NCBI GenBank assembly: GCA_964451325.1
Contig: CAYVHO010000003.1
Span: 198,269 to 262,268, forward strand
Direction of reading: 5' to 3'
Length of the DNA: 64,000 nucleotides
DNA from: JAADHI01 sp964451325
GTDB taxonomy: Bacteria; Nitrospirota; Nitrospiria; SBBL01; JAADHI01
The position numbers and the translations under genes are program-made. Under the pieces are notes generated by a model. The model was not told the origin of the DNA and ran no database searches. It worked only from the letters and a program-made list of their open reading frames with translations. This document shows positions 35,422 through 44,977 of this stretch, piece by piece. Every line of letters begins with the position of its first letter. Position 1 is the first letter of the stretch.

Positions 35422-36273
35422 CTAGCCGCGCCAGCGATCCGAAAACTCCTGAGCATGTTGCTCGAAGGTAATCGGGAGCCGACCCAAGACCGTCGACACG
35501 TCGGGCGAAACAGGCTCGTCCAGTCCGTCCCGCATCGGTTGAAATAAGGATACGAAGTGCTCGATCAGCGGTTCCGGCGTGCCCTCTTTGGCAAAGGACG
35601 CCCGTAAGTCGTCATCAGAGATGCTCGTATAGGTCACCGATTTTTTGGAGACCTTGGAGATAATGTCTGCGACCTCGCTGTGTGTCATGGCACGGCCACC
35701 AGTCACGGTGTAAGCATTGCCCTCGTGCCCGCTTTCAGTCAACGACACGACAGCCATGGCCGCAATGTCTCGAGTGTCGACGAAGCTGACCTTTGCGTCC
35801 GCGGCGGGGAGGGAGATGTCGCCGGTATCGCGGATAGATTGAGCAAAGAGCCCAACACTGAAGTTCTGCATGAACCAGTTCGGACGAATGAAGGTGTGTC
35901 GCAGTCCGCTCTCCGAGACAATACGCTCAGCACGCGAGAACGGATTGTCGCTCTATTCGACGCCCAATGCAGTCATGAGCACGATCGCATCGATTCCCGA
36001 CGTCTTACTCTCCTCGACGACCCGGGCCACCGTTTTGTCTGGCTCGATATCATCTGACGGCGCCAACATAAACAGCCGGTCAGCACCTGCGAGCGCGTTT
36101 CGTAAGTCCTCTTTTCGCTCTAGGGATACTTGCACTGCAGATACGCCTTTGGGGAGCTTGGCCGCAGTGGGATTCCGCGTTGCGGCTCGAACCACCTCCT
36201 CTTTCGCCAACAACTGCGCGACAACCTCACGCCCCACATTACCCGTTGCTCCAAGAACTAGAATTGTACTCAT
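35422..36273 (-). pseudogene. NmrA-like NAD(P)-binding oxidoreductase with one in-frame stop
   Basis: One gene of about 283 codons interrupted by a single TAG at 35955-35953. The N-terminal part (start 36273) has the dinucleotide-binding ILVLGATGNVGREV, APSDD and IVLMTALGVE. The same frame continues beyond the stop with SDNPFSRAERIVSESGL and HTFIRPNWFMQNF, then FVDTRDIAAMA and the TGGRAMTHSEVADII segment typical of NmrA/QOR2-like proteins, so nothing else is broken. The stop sits just after VE, where a CAG-to-TAG or similar change would suffice. The high G+C matches the neighbouring methyltransferase and not the surrounding genome, so both were probably acquired together. Readthrough is possible but not supported. 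Confidence 0.82.
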
Positions 36274-36305
36274 AAATTACCCCTCAGGTAGTCGATGAAT
36301 GAAGG

Positions 36306-36499
36306 TCAGCCAGATGGCCAATCCGCTTGAATTATTACTTTAGCGTCTTTCTATAGAGTAAGTCAGATATTACTTCTCTACACATTCCGCATGGAGATAC
36401 AACATCTCCCTGTTCATTAACAGCAACAATTGTTTCAATTTCAGTATAACCTTCTGATGCCGCTATTCCTATCTCATTAGAGAAGGTCAAATCACACAT
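36306..36499 (-). pseudogene. Cytidine deaminase remnant
   Basis: Reading the minus strand from about 36499 gives SNEIGIAASEGYTEIETIV, then AVNEQGDVVSPCGMCREVIS. The PCGMCR segment carries the two zinc-ligand cysteines of cytidine deaminases. The N-terminal part with the catalytic C/H-A-E motif is missing or altered. After DL the frame stops at 36335, but the next frame continues the expected C-terminal strand (KDAKVIIQ) to a stop at 36306. A truncated, frameshifted remnant is the best reading. Unlike the two genes beside it, it is A+T rich. Confidence 0.55.
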
Positions 36500-36739
36500 G
36501 ATGAAATTGCAAAAATTACCGGCAAGAGTCAGCAGTTATTTTAAGCACCCAAAAATTCCTATGCAGCATAATAGACCTTTTTAATCGCCGGATTAGCAGT
36601 AACACATCATGCTCACATCGCGGGAATAACAATGTTGAAATCGCGGTTTCTGTATCAAACTGAGACACTGCTTAAACCTTGGAATCATTGCATTAGAATG
36701 AGGGCTATGCTAAAATTTTTTCTAACTTTGGGAGTGGTC

Positions 36740-37048
36740 ATGGTAGAAAAAGAAAGCCTGGCGGCAGAAGAAAATCAAGAGACGGTGCATCAAAGTTCGC
36801 TAAATTTTTCCTCGTTCATCCTCTCTCTTGCCACCTCCGCTTTGGTCCACCTTGGACAGGAAGCCGATCCAAATTCTGGCAAAATATCGGTCGATCTTTC
36901 CAATGCACGTCAGAGCATAGACCTCTTGACACTCTTGGAAGAAAAAACCCGAGGGAATTTGACCCAGGAAGAAGAAAGCTTGGTACAACGACTGCTCTAT
37001 ACTTTGAGAATGAAGTGTATCTCAGTAGAGCAGGATCACCAGGTATAG
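36740..37048 (+). CDS. DUF1844 family protein
   Basis: A 102-residue cytosolic protein from ATG 36740, chosen because GGGAG lies 5 bases upstream and the family starts nearby; the frame is open further upstream to 36632. The conserved core reads FSSFILSLATSALVHLGQ, ARQSIDLLTLLEEKTRGNLT and LLYTLRMKCI, which are the hallmarks of DUF1844, a small all-helical family of unknown role common in deltaproteobacteria and relatives. It is followed by a good terminator and then the TamB gene. No function is proposed. Confidence 0.88.
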   Translation: MVEKESLAAEENQETVHQSSLNFSSFILSLATSALVHLGQEADPNSGKISVDLSNARQSIDLLTLLEEKTRGNLTQEEESLVQRLLYTLRMKCISVEQDHQV

Positions 37049-37054
37049 TTTTTC

Positions 37055-37080
37055 CCTCCAAATTTGGAGGATATTTTTTC
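37055..37080 (+). terminator. Rho-independent terminator after the DUF1844 gene
   Basis: CCTCCAAATTTGGAGG (37055-37070) can fold into a short hairpin and is followed by ATATTTTTTC. It begins 7 bases after the stop of the DUF1844 gene, so the following TamB gene probably has its own promoter in the next 60 bases. Confidence 0.7.
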
Positions 37081-37137
37081 GTGACCTCCACCTCTTCTGC
37101 TTTGGAATGAATTTAGTGCAATCTTAAGGAGCCCTGA

Positions 37138-40100
37138 TTGTCTAAAAAATGGGTCTTCTCAATACTGTTTGTGCTGCTTGTCTTGATGGCCTCCGCACAC
37201 TTTTTTCTTCAAAGCTCCTTTTTTTCAAAAAAAATTGTAGGCTTTGTCGAAACGACCCTAGAAAAATCCCTTGGGAAAAAGGTTCAGGTTGCCCACGCCC
37301 AACTGGACATCTTAAACGCTTCCTTAAACCTTGAGGGTCTCTCGGTTCAGCGAGACTTGAACGACCAAAATCCGCTTTTTTTTACAAAATCCCTGCGTGC
37401 CTTTTTCAGTATTTCATCTCTTTTTAGCAAAGTCCTCGTCATCAGAAAGGTGACCATCGATGCACCTGAAATTGTATTAACAGACGCACTCATTGCCGAG
37501 ATTTCCGCACTCAAAAAAGGCTTGTCAGGAAACAAACCCGAGATCAAAAACCCTTCACTTCCAGCGCTTGTCCTGCGAAAGATTCAAATCAATGCGGGAG
37601 AGATAAGCTACACCGGAGAGGGCGCGCTTAAAGAGGCAACTCTTTCGGGACTTGCACTTGAAATTAACCCGGATCTCGGTATGCGTCATTTTGAACTGGG
37701 CTTTATTGCAAAAGCAGGGACTTTTTCAACAAAGGATTTCAGCAAAAAAATTGACCAATTTGAAGCAGAGATCGAAATTAACAATAATAAAATCTCCCTC
37801 AAGAAGGGGAAAATAAGCTCAGGAAAAACAAAGCTGAGCACCCATGGCACCATAGATTTTTCTCAGGAAAAACCCTTTTCCCTTGTTGTAGGCCTTCGTT
37901 TACCACTCGATTCGGAATTGACCTCTGCTTTGGGTTCAGAAATTGAAAAATACTTCAGCACACAGGCCTTTTCAGGCGACTTGATTTTTTCAGGGCAAAT
38001 GACGGGTGCAACACCCGATTTTGCCCTCGAAGGCACATTGGCCCTGCCAAACTTAAGCGCAAAACAGAAAGAAATTGGCGGCTTTAAAACAAAGCTGGTG
38101 TATCAAAAAAATCAAGTCACGCTTTCAGATATTTCAGGAAAACTCTTTTCGGGAACATTTTCCGGCACACTGACAACGACCCTTCCCTCGCCCAATTTAG
38201 AAACCGCAGGCAAAGCCGCTCCGGGACTTCAAGCAACGCTGCAATACAAGGATCTACCTGCAGACCGACTGATGGAGATATTCCCCCTCTCCGATAAGGA
38301 AAGAGCCCCTTCCTTGAAGGGACTCTTTCTCAGCGGAGCCCTTGAACTCACGCTACCCAAGATGCGCGTGCAGGATCTACAAGCCAAGGGCACTGCATCA
38401 ATCCAACGTCTTCCACTTTTTTCCCCGCCACTCTTGAAAGATGCCAAAGTGCTTCAAAAGACTGTCGCCCTTTTCAAGACCGGAAAAATCCGATGGCTCT
38501 GGTCTTCCGGTGGTCTCGTTGTCAGTCAAGCCACGCTTGATTTTCCCGATTTACAATTGGCTTTACAGGGTCAATGGCATCCCTCAAAAAGCTATGCCTT
38601 TGAAACGGCCTTGGTCAGTGACGAGGTAGAAGAAGTCGCCCACACACTACATCTTCCTTTAACCGGACGACTCCACATAAACGGACTTTTGTCGGAATAT
38701 CAAGATGCCCCCGCCTTTGAAGGGATCCTGCTCGCTGAATCGGGCACACTCAAGGGACAATTTTTTAGCACCTTTATTTCTGAAATCACGCTCCAAAACA
38801 AAACACTTGCAATAAAAAAAGCGGTGCTGAATATTCCCGCCAAAAACGAGATTGAAAAATTCCCCAGTCCGGCAGGCTTGTACACCGCGACAGGGGTACT
38901 CCATTTTGATCTGCCAAAACAACCCCGTTTTGATGTGAAGGTCGAGGTTAAAGATGGCAATCCCCAGGAAGTCTTCCATTTTCTCGATTTAGAGATTCCG
39001 CTTTACACACGGGCAAATGGCGCGCTGTTGATTCAAGGCACGCCAAATTCTTTTTTGATAAAAGGCCCCCTTACAATGTCAAGCGGTTCGCTTTACGGTG
39101 AAACCTTCGATCAAGGCAGCTTGGATCTCACGGTAACAGAAAAAGAAGTCTTGTTTGAAAATGCCATATTAGTTCACAAAAAAAGTATCCTCAGCGGCAA
39201 AGGAGGGGTATCCCACGATCAGACCTATTGGTTGTCTGTTAAAGGAGATCGTCTCCAGGTACAAGATACGGCCTTTCTCCACTGGATGCCACAATCACTG
39301 CATGCACAGGTGGGATTGGTCGTCTCAGGAAGAGGCAGTTTCTCAGAACCCCAGCTTCGTTTTATTGGGGCCGTCAGAAACCTGAGTTACGGCGACCTGC
39401 AAGGTGTCCGTGGAACCATTAAAGGCGACTGGGTCAATCGTAGGGTAGATTTTGAAGCACAATTTCCAGAGAACAAAATTTCCGCCAGTGGGTCCGTGCA
39501 ATTGAAACCGTCCTATCCTTTTTCCTTTAACAGCGAATTTTTTGCCTTTCAGATCGACCCTCTTTTCAGAGGAAGCGGCACGGGTCCTCTGGAGAACATG
39601 CAAATCCGTGCATCAGGAAAACTGCGTGGCAATGGACTGCTTTTTGATTGGGAGCGCCTCAATCTTTCAGGACATTTAGATATAATCACTGCAGATTTTG
39701 GCGGTTATCGACTTGAAAACGCGGGACGCCTTCCCGTTCTGGCCCAGAACGGGATCTTCATTTTTCAAAATGCACGTTTCAAAGGGGAAAATACCGCGCT
39801 AACTTTAAACGGAAACCTAGATATCTTAAAAAAATGGAACCTTTTTCTCAAAGGGGAGGCCGACTTAAATCTCCTTACCTTTTTTTCAAAAAAAATTGCC
39901 TCTGGCAAAGGGACTGTGCACTTGGATCTTTCAGTTTCCGACACCTGGTCTTCGCCTCAATTGCGGGGGGAACTCCGCATGAAGGCCGGGAATTTTCGTG
40001 TCACAAGCCTGTCCCAGCCCATCGCGGTCACAGACCTCTCCGTTCTATTTAACGAAAGACAGCTTATATTAGAAAACCTCCAAGGCCGTATCGGTGGGGG

Positions 40101-41163
40101 AAATTTTCACGCCACAGGTCAAGCGAAACTTTCAGGGTTTAAGGTGAATGATTTTGGCTTTTTGCTTGAGTTGGCCAAGGTGAGGCTCGACCTGGCCAAA
40201 GACCTGCCTGCCACCATTTCAGGAGAGCTCTTTTTTCAAAAGAAAGCACTGGAACAAACCCTCAAAGGGGACTTGCAAATTAACAATGTTATCTATGAAA
40301 AAAAAATGAACCTGCGTCAGTTTGTGTTGGATTTCGCCAAAAAAAAACGAAATACGCTCTCTGAAGAAACCCCTATTATTGGACGCACAAAGATAAACAT
40401 CCACCTTTTTGGAGACAAAGAACTCTGGATCGCAAACAATCTGGCTAAAATCCCGATGGCGGTTGATCTCTTGCTCAAAGGATCATTTGATCAGCCCAGG
40501 CTACTGGGTCGGATTGATATTGCAGGAGGCGATCTCTACTTTCGGCACAATACCTTCAAAATCGTTTCCGGCTCAGTCAATTTTTTAAATCCAGAGGAAA
40601 TCGACCCCAATTTTGAATTCACGGCGCGAACCGATGTGCGAAATATTTCGACAGACCGAATCTATACCATCGACCTAAATCTAGCAGGCACCCTCTCCCA
40701 AGTCACCTTGACCTGGAATGCCTTTCCTGCACTCTCAGATACCGATATTCTCTCTTTACTGGCCATTCGAAAGACAACAGCCGACCTGGCCCTGGAAAGA
40801 ACAGGGAGTGCAGGCACGGAGGCCACAAACTTCGTCGTCACTGAGTTTTTAGCCGAGCCCGTAGATCAAATCACAGGCATTGTTGGGGAGCCTGTCGAAC
40901 AAATTACGGGCATTGACAATATTCGTGTGGAGCCTTCTCTTGGAGGAAACAATGCCAGCGCAACCGTCGGAACACGCTTGACTGCGGAAAAACGGCTCAT
41001 GAACGACCGCCTGGTTGTGATCTACACCACCACATTGGATGCCTCAGAAGAAGAAGTCATTCGCATGGTTTACGAGATTAACAAACATATTTCTCTGGTC
41101 GGAAAACGAGAAGAGGATGGGCAGTTAGGGGGGGACATCCGATTCCGTTTCGAAATCCGCTAG
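37138..41163 (+). CDS. tamB: TamB-like (AsmA/DUF490) inner-membrane-anchored translocation protein
   Basis: A 1341-residue protein with one N-terminal membrane anchor (about residues 4-22), followed by long repetitive beta-strand-rich AsmA-like sequence. Its C-terminal part ends with the TamB/DUF490 signature: VDIAGGDLYFRH-like strands, LLAIRKTTADLAL, then EPSLGGNNASATVGTRLTAE and KRLMNDRLVVIYTTT. Such proteins span the periplasm and move phospholipids, or help barrel assembly with an Omp85 partner. Length is normal for TamB. The start is TTG 37138 with AAGGAG 6 bases upstream. The gene overlaps the partner Omp85 gene, supporting joint function. Strength of the call rests on the C-terminal domain and neighbour. 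Confidence 0.88.
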   Translation: MSKKWVFSILFVLLVLMASAHFFLQSSFFSKKIVGFVETTLEKSLGKKVQVAHAQLDILNASLNLEGLSVQRDLNDQNPLFFTKSLRAFFSISSLFSKVLVIRKVTIDAPEIVLTDALIAEISALKKGLSGNKPEIKNPSLPALVLRKIQINAGEISYTGEGALKEATLSGLALEINPDLGMRHFELGFIAKAGTFSTKDFSKKIDQFEAEIEINNNKISLKKGKISSGKTKLSTHGTIDFSQEKPFSLVVGLRLPLDSELTSALGSEIEKYFSTQAFSGDLIFSGQMTGATPDFALEGTLALPNLSAKQKEIGGFKTKLVYQKNQVTLSDISGKLFSGTFSGTLTTTLPSPNLETAGKAAPGLQATLQYKDLPADRLMEIFPLSDKERAPSLKGLFLSGALELTLPKMRVQDLQAKGTASIQRLPLFSPPLLKDAKVLQKTVALFKTGKIRWLWSSGGLVVSQATLDFPDLQLALQGQWHPSKSYAFETALVSDEVEEVAHTLHLPLTGRLHINGLLSEYQDAPAFEGILLAESGTLKGQFFSTFISEITLQNKTLAIKKAVLNIPAKNEIEKFPSPAGLYTATGVLHFDLPKQPRFDVKVEVKDGNPQEVFHFLDLEIPLYTRANGALLIQGTPNSFLIKGPLTMSSGSLYGETFDQGSLDLTVTEKEVLFENAILVHKKSILSGKGGVSHDQTYWLSVKGDRLQVQDTAFLHWMPQSLHAQVGLVVSGRGSFSEPQLRFIGAVRNLSYGDLQGVRGTIKGDWVNRRVDFEAQFPENKISASGSVQLKPSYPFSFNSEFFAFQIDPLFRGSGTGPLENMQIRASGKLRGNGLLFDWERLNLSGHLDIITADFGGYRLENAGRLPVLAQNGIFIFQNARFKGENTALTLNGNLDILKKWNLFLKGEADLNLLTFFSKKIASGKGTVHLDLSVSDTWSSPQLRGELRMKAGNFRVTSLSQPIAVTDLSVLFNERQLILENLQGRIGGGNFHATGQAKLSGFKVNDFGFLLELAKVRLDLAKDLPATISGELFFQKKALEQTLKGDLQINNVIYEKKMNLRQFVLDFAKKKRNTLSEETPIIGRTKINIHLFGDKELWIANNLAKIPMAVDLLLKGSFDQPRLLGRIDIAGGDLYFRHNTFKIVSGSVNFLNPEEIDPNFEFTARTDVRNISTDRIYTIDLNLAGTLSQVTLTWNAFPALSDTDILSLLAIRKTTADLALERTGSAGTEATNFVVTEFLAEPVDQITGIVGEPVEQITGIDNIRVEPSLGGNNASATVGTRLTAEKRLMNDRLVVIYTTTLDASEEEVIRMVYEINKHISLVGKREEDGQLGGDIRFRFEIR

Positions 41164-43994
41164 GGTCTTATTCAAACATCCGCGTTCATCTTTTCCCAGT
41201 TCTCATTCTTTTTTTCTTCGGGTTTTATTTCACTGCAAGCGCTCATGCAGCTGGGTTTATAAAACCTTCGGGAGACGCCTGGGAAAACCGACTGATTGAT
41301 GAGATTCAATTTGATGCAGACGGCCCCTATGATGCCAAAACGCTCTACGCCCTCATTGGCTTCAAACCGGGAGACCGCTATGAGGCACGCCTCAGCCGCA
41401 AAGCCATCGAACAGCTCTATGAAACAGGACAATTCAAAACATTGAGCATCAGCCTCTCTGCACGGGGGAAAAAATCACTGGTACTTCGTTTCCACTGGTT
41501 GAAAAAAAACCTTCTGGCTTCCATTTCTTTTTCGAAGAACCATTTTTTAAACGACGAAGCCTTAAGCGAAGGCCTCACCCTACGAGAAGGCACTTGGTTT
41601 GGCCCACAAGCGCTTGAAGAAACCCTGGCCAACATCAGCACGCTTTACCGGAGGGCCGGGTATTTCCAAATAAAACTTAAATCTTCACTGAAAACCTCAA
41701 GAGATAACCCTCAAGCTGTCGATCTACGCATTACAACAAAGGAAGGTCAGCGGACGCGGATTCGTAAGGTTCATTTTCTGGGTCAGCCGATTTTCTCCGA
41801 TTTCCATCTTGGCTTCAAAATGTATTCCAAGGCAAAAGAATTTTATCTGTTTAACGAGCTCGAACAAGATATCCTTCGCCTGAAAAAATTTTATGAAAAA
41901 AAAGGTTATTTCCGTGTTGTCATCGGCCCGACGGCCGTGTCTTACGATCAAAAGACGAATGAGGTCGACATTGACATTACGATTCAGCCCTATGAACGAT
42001 TGGCGCTTTTTTTTGAAGGAACAAACCTTTACAGCCAAGCCGTCTTAGAAGACCTGCTGCTCATCCAAAAAGAACGCAGTGTGGCCTCGGAGGTACTTGA
42101 AGGCAGCGCAGAAAAGATTTCCCGCTTCTACTTGAGTGAAGGCTATCCCTTTCCAAAAACTGAATTTCATTTGAGCTCCGATACCAATCAAAATCGTGAA
42201 GAAGTGACCTTTACAATCAACAGCGGGGCGCAAGCCATCGTTAAAAAAATAAATTTTTCAGGCCATTACGCCTTTTTGAATAAAGAGCTGCTTGCACAAA
42301 TTGCCCTCAGCCCATCAGGGCGATTCAATAAAGTCTACTTTACACAAGATGCCCTCGAAAAAGATGCCACAGCACTCACGCTTTTCTACCGTGAAGAAGG
42401 GTTTCAAAATGTCTCTGTCATACCAGAACTCCAGTGGAATCACGAAAAAACCGAAACCAGCCTTCTTTTTAAGATAGACGAGGGCATTCGCAGCCGAATT
42501 CACACCATTACGCTACATGGAAACCTTGCCCTTGATGCCTATATCCTCAATAAGGCCCTCCCCTTTGCACTGCAGACGCCTTTCACCCCCGGCAAGGTCA
42601 GAGAAGGGAGGCGTGCCTTGATCGCAGCTTATGCCCGTGAAGGCTATCTGCGTGCTGAAATTAGCCCGGAGCTGCATTTTTCATTGGATCAAACAAACGC
42701 TGACTTGACCTATCATGTCACCGAAGGACCACAAACCTTTTTTGGGGAAATCGTGCTTGAAGGCAATGTGTTTACAAAAGATGAGGTTATTTTACGGGAG
42801 CTGAAAATAGAGACGGATGCCCCCTACAATCCCGGCGCTATTTTGAAATCTCAACAACATCTCTATAAAACAAGCTATTTTTCCTCTGTCCGGATTCAAG
42901 CGATTCAAGAAAAAACAGACGATACAAATAAAACAGATCCCGAACAGCCCGAAGAAAATATCAAATATGGCAGACAGAACCTACAAGTCAGTGTCATAGA
43001 AAAACCCAGGCTCGCACTTGATTTTGGGATTGGATATGCCGACCGTGAAGAGACACGCGGTATTATTGAGATCACACACCAGAACCTTTGGGGGACAGGG
43101 CAATCGCTCAGTGCACGACTACAACGGAGCCGAGTGGAAGAACGGTATTTTTTGACCTATCGAAAACCCTGGTTTTTTGATGAAAGTATTACGGGGCGCA
43201 TTACGGCCTCCTATGTCGATTTACAGGAAGTCGCCTTTGATCTAAAAACCTTCAGTATTGTGGCCGGGATTGAAAAAACTTTTTCGAGTCGGCTCTCTGG
43301 CGCATTGCTCTACCAAATCGAAAGAAAACAAACCTCAAATGTCGCCCCAAAAGCCATCCAAACAGATGAGGATCGAGAACGTTTTATCATCGGGAGCCTC
43401 AACCCCTCCTTAATTTACGATACACGCAAAAACCCTTTTAACCCAAGATCGGGTTCCGTCACAAGTCTTGTCATTCGTGACGCAGCCAAAATTCTGGGGT
43501 CTGAGATTCAATTGGTCAAGCTCACCCTACAACGTCGATCTTATCGTGAGCTTTCTAAAAAATGGGTTTTTGCCTTTTCGGCCCGAGTCGGTCTTGCAGA
43601 GCGTTTTGGAGAAACAGACAATATTCCCATTGCGGAGCGGTTTTTTGTCGGAGGACGAAACACCGTGCGTGGCTACGACGAGGATGAATTAGGGATTTTA
43701 GGGATTACTTTCGAGGACAATGCACCCACAGGCGGGAATGGCATGCTCGTGCTCAATGAAGAACTGCGCTACGGCTTGCCAAAATCTTTTGGACTTGTTT
43801 TCTTTTTTGACCACGGAAATGTCTGGAGACGCTATCAGGATTTCGAGTTTTCAGAGATTAAATCCACGGTAGGCCTGGGCCTGCGCTACAATACCCCCAT
43901 CGGCCCCTTTCGCCTGGACTGGGGCTACAAACTCAATCGAGAAGGCGATGAAAGCCCGTCCGCCTTTCACTTCACACTGGGACATGCTTTTTGA
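41142..43994 (+). CDS. tamA: Omp85-family outer-membrane assembly protein (TamA/BamA-like)
   Basis: An outer-membrane protein with several N-terminal POTRA repeats and a C-terminal 16-strand barrel. The Omp85 hallmarks are FVGGRNTVRGYDEDELG near the end and a terminal Phe (FHFTLGHAF). Standard start codons first occur at TTG 41442, but the frame is open upstream to 41082 and encodes an unmistakable signal peptide (FPVLILFFFGFYFTASAHA) and the first POTRA (IDEIQFDADGPYDAKTLYAL). There is no ATG, GTG, TTG or CTG before that signal peptide. ATT at 41142, 7 bases after AGGGGGGG, gives a basic N-region (PFRNPLG) and is used here provisionally. It overlaps the TamB stop region. Adjacency to TamB favours a TamA role. 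Confidence 0.87.
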   Translation: MPFRNPLGSYSNIRVHLFPVLILFFFGFYFTASAHAAGFIKPSGDAWENRLIDEIQFDADGPYDAKTLYALIGFKPGDRYEARLSRKAIEQLYETGQFKTLSISLSARGKKSLVLRFHWLKKNLLASISFSKNHFLNDEALSEGLTLREGTWFGPQALEETLANISTLYRRAGYFQIKLKSSLKTSRDNPQAVDLRITTKEGQRTRIRKVHFLGQPIFSDFHLGFKMYSKAKEFYLFNELEQDILRLKKFYEKKGYFRVVIGPTAVSYDQKTNEVDIDITIQPYERLALFFEGTNLYSQAVLEDLLLIQKERSVASEVLEGSAEKISRFYLSEGYPFPKTEFHLSSDTNQNREEVTFTINSGAQAIVKKINFSGHYAFLNKELLAQIALSPSGRFNKVYFTQDALEKDATALTLFYREEGFQNVSVIPELQWNHEKTETSLLFKIDEGIRSRIHTITLHGNLALDAYILNKALPFALQTPFTPGKVREGRRALIAAYAREGYLRAEISPELHFSLDQTNADLTYHVTEGPQTFFGEIVLEGNVFTKDEVILRELKIETDAPYNPGAILKSQQHLYKTSYFSSVRIQAIQEKTDDTNKTDPEQPEENIKYGRQNLQVSVIEKPRLALDFGIGYADREETRGIIEITHQNLWGTGQSLSARLQRSRVEERYFLTYRKPWFFDESITGRITASYVDLQEVAFDLKTFSIVAGIEKTFSSRLSGALLYQIERKQTSNVAPKAIQTDEDRERFIIGSLNPSLIYDTRKNPFNPRSGSVTSLVIRDAAKILGSEIQLVKLTLQRRSYRELSKKWVFAFSARVGLAERFGETDNIPIAERFFVGGRNTVRGYDEDELGILGITFEDNAPTGGNGMLVLNEELRYGLPKSFGLVFFFDHGNVWRRYQDFEFSEIKSTVGLGLRYNTPIGPFRLDWGYKLNREGDESPSAFHFTLGHAF

Positions 43995-44011
43995 GATCTC
44001 TCTAAGGAAAC

Positions 44012-44977
44012 TCAAGAAGGTTTCTGTGTCTGGGATTCATTGGGGTTTTCGTGACTGTGTTCGTGAACATGGTAGAAGCCTGCGTGGTCTTCGTCATGTA
44101 AATGGGCATGGGTCTCGCTATCTGTTTCAGAGAGGATTTCTGCTTTTTTTCTGAGTGCCCCCGTGCGCTCCCGGATCATTTGATAAAAATAGGCCAAGAC
44201 GAAGAAACTCGCGGCAACCAGGACAATGGTTGCACCTGAGGACACATCAAAATAAAAACTGGCGTACATACCAAAAATGCCGCCCAGCACCCCTAAAAGA
44301 ACCGAAAGAAACACCATCTTATTGAAACTGTCTGTGAGCACACGTGCAGTCACCGCTGGCATAATAATGCCTGCAGCAATCATCGTCACCCCCATGACCT
44401 GCATGGACACAATGATGACCGCAGCCAAAATAAGCGAAAACAGACGTTCAATCCAGTCGACCGGGACACCATAGATACGCGCCACTTCTGAATCAAAGGT
44501 CGTAAATAAAAATTGCCGATAAAAGATAAAAATCAAGAGACTGGAAACCAGGACAACCATAGCGATGATCCAGAGATCTTCCGTGGTGACGCCCAAAATA
44601 TTTCCAAAGAGGGTGGCCTCAAAACTTTTTGTAAATTTTCTGTAGCGACTGATAATGGCCACACCGACTGCAAAACTGGCCGTTGTAATCACCCCAATGG
44701 CGGCGTCGGCCCCTACCTTTTTTTTGCGCGCAACGGCGTTAATCAACAACACGGAAAGAAAACCCCAGGCCCCCGCACCCAGATAAAAATTCCACTGCAT
44801 GACGGTGCTCACAACGGCCCCCCCAAAAACGGCATGGGAAAGCCCGTGCCCGATGTAACTCATGCGTCTCAGTACGATATAAACCCCGATGAGCGCACAA
44901 ATACCACCGACCAGCGATGCGGCTAAGATCCCATGAATGAAAAATTCATATTTGAGTGGATCTGTAAAAAAACTCAA
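44012..44977 (-). CDS. Metal ABC transporter permease, ZnuB/MntB type, with His-rich tail
   Basis: A 321-residue cluster A-I (Zn/Mn/Fe-type) permease with about eight membrane helices. MSYIGHGLSHAVFGG near residue 40 is the conserved helix carrying Ser and His of this family, and VMGVTMIAAGIIMPAVTA follows near residue 205. The last 40 residues are histidine and acid rich (HAHLHDEDHAGFYHVHEHSH), which suggests metal binding on the cytosolic side. It is the last gene of the metal operon and starts with TTG overlapping the ATPase stop (TTGA). The family usually carries Zn2+ or Mn2+. Nickel is inferred from NikR and DUF4198 in the same operon. Confidence 0.9.
   Translation of the reverse strand: MSFFTDPLKYEFFIHGILAASLVGGICALIGVYIVLRRMSYIGHGLSHAVFGGAVVSTVMQWNFYLGAGAWGFLSVLLINAVARKKKVGADAAIGVITTASFAVGVAIISRYRKFTKSFEATLFGNILGVTTEDLWIIAMVVLVSSLLIFIFYRQFLFTTFDSEVARIYGVPVDWIERLFSLILAAVIIVSMQVMGVTMIAAGIIMPAVTARVLTDSFNKMVFLSVLLGVLGGIFGMYASFYFDVSSGATIVLVAASFFVLAYFYQMIRERTGALRKKAEILSETDSETHAHLHDEDHAGFYHVHEHSHENPNESQTQKPS

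Noticed and set aside
34100..36300. Integron cassette array (methyltransferase and NmrA-like genes in one orientation)
   Set aside because: No attC-like sites with RYYYAAC/GTTRRRY core ends were found after either gene, and no integrase is present.
36468..36543. Plus-strand HTH-like stretch (EGQITHDEIAKITGKSQQ)
   Set aside because: It looks like part of a winged helix but is only about 25 codons, ends in a stop and overlaps the deaminase remnant on the other strand; too short to support.
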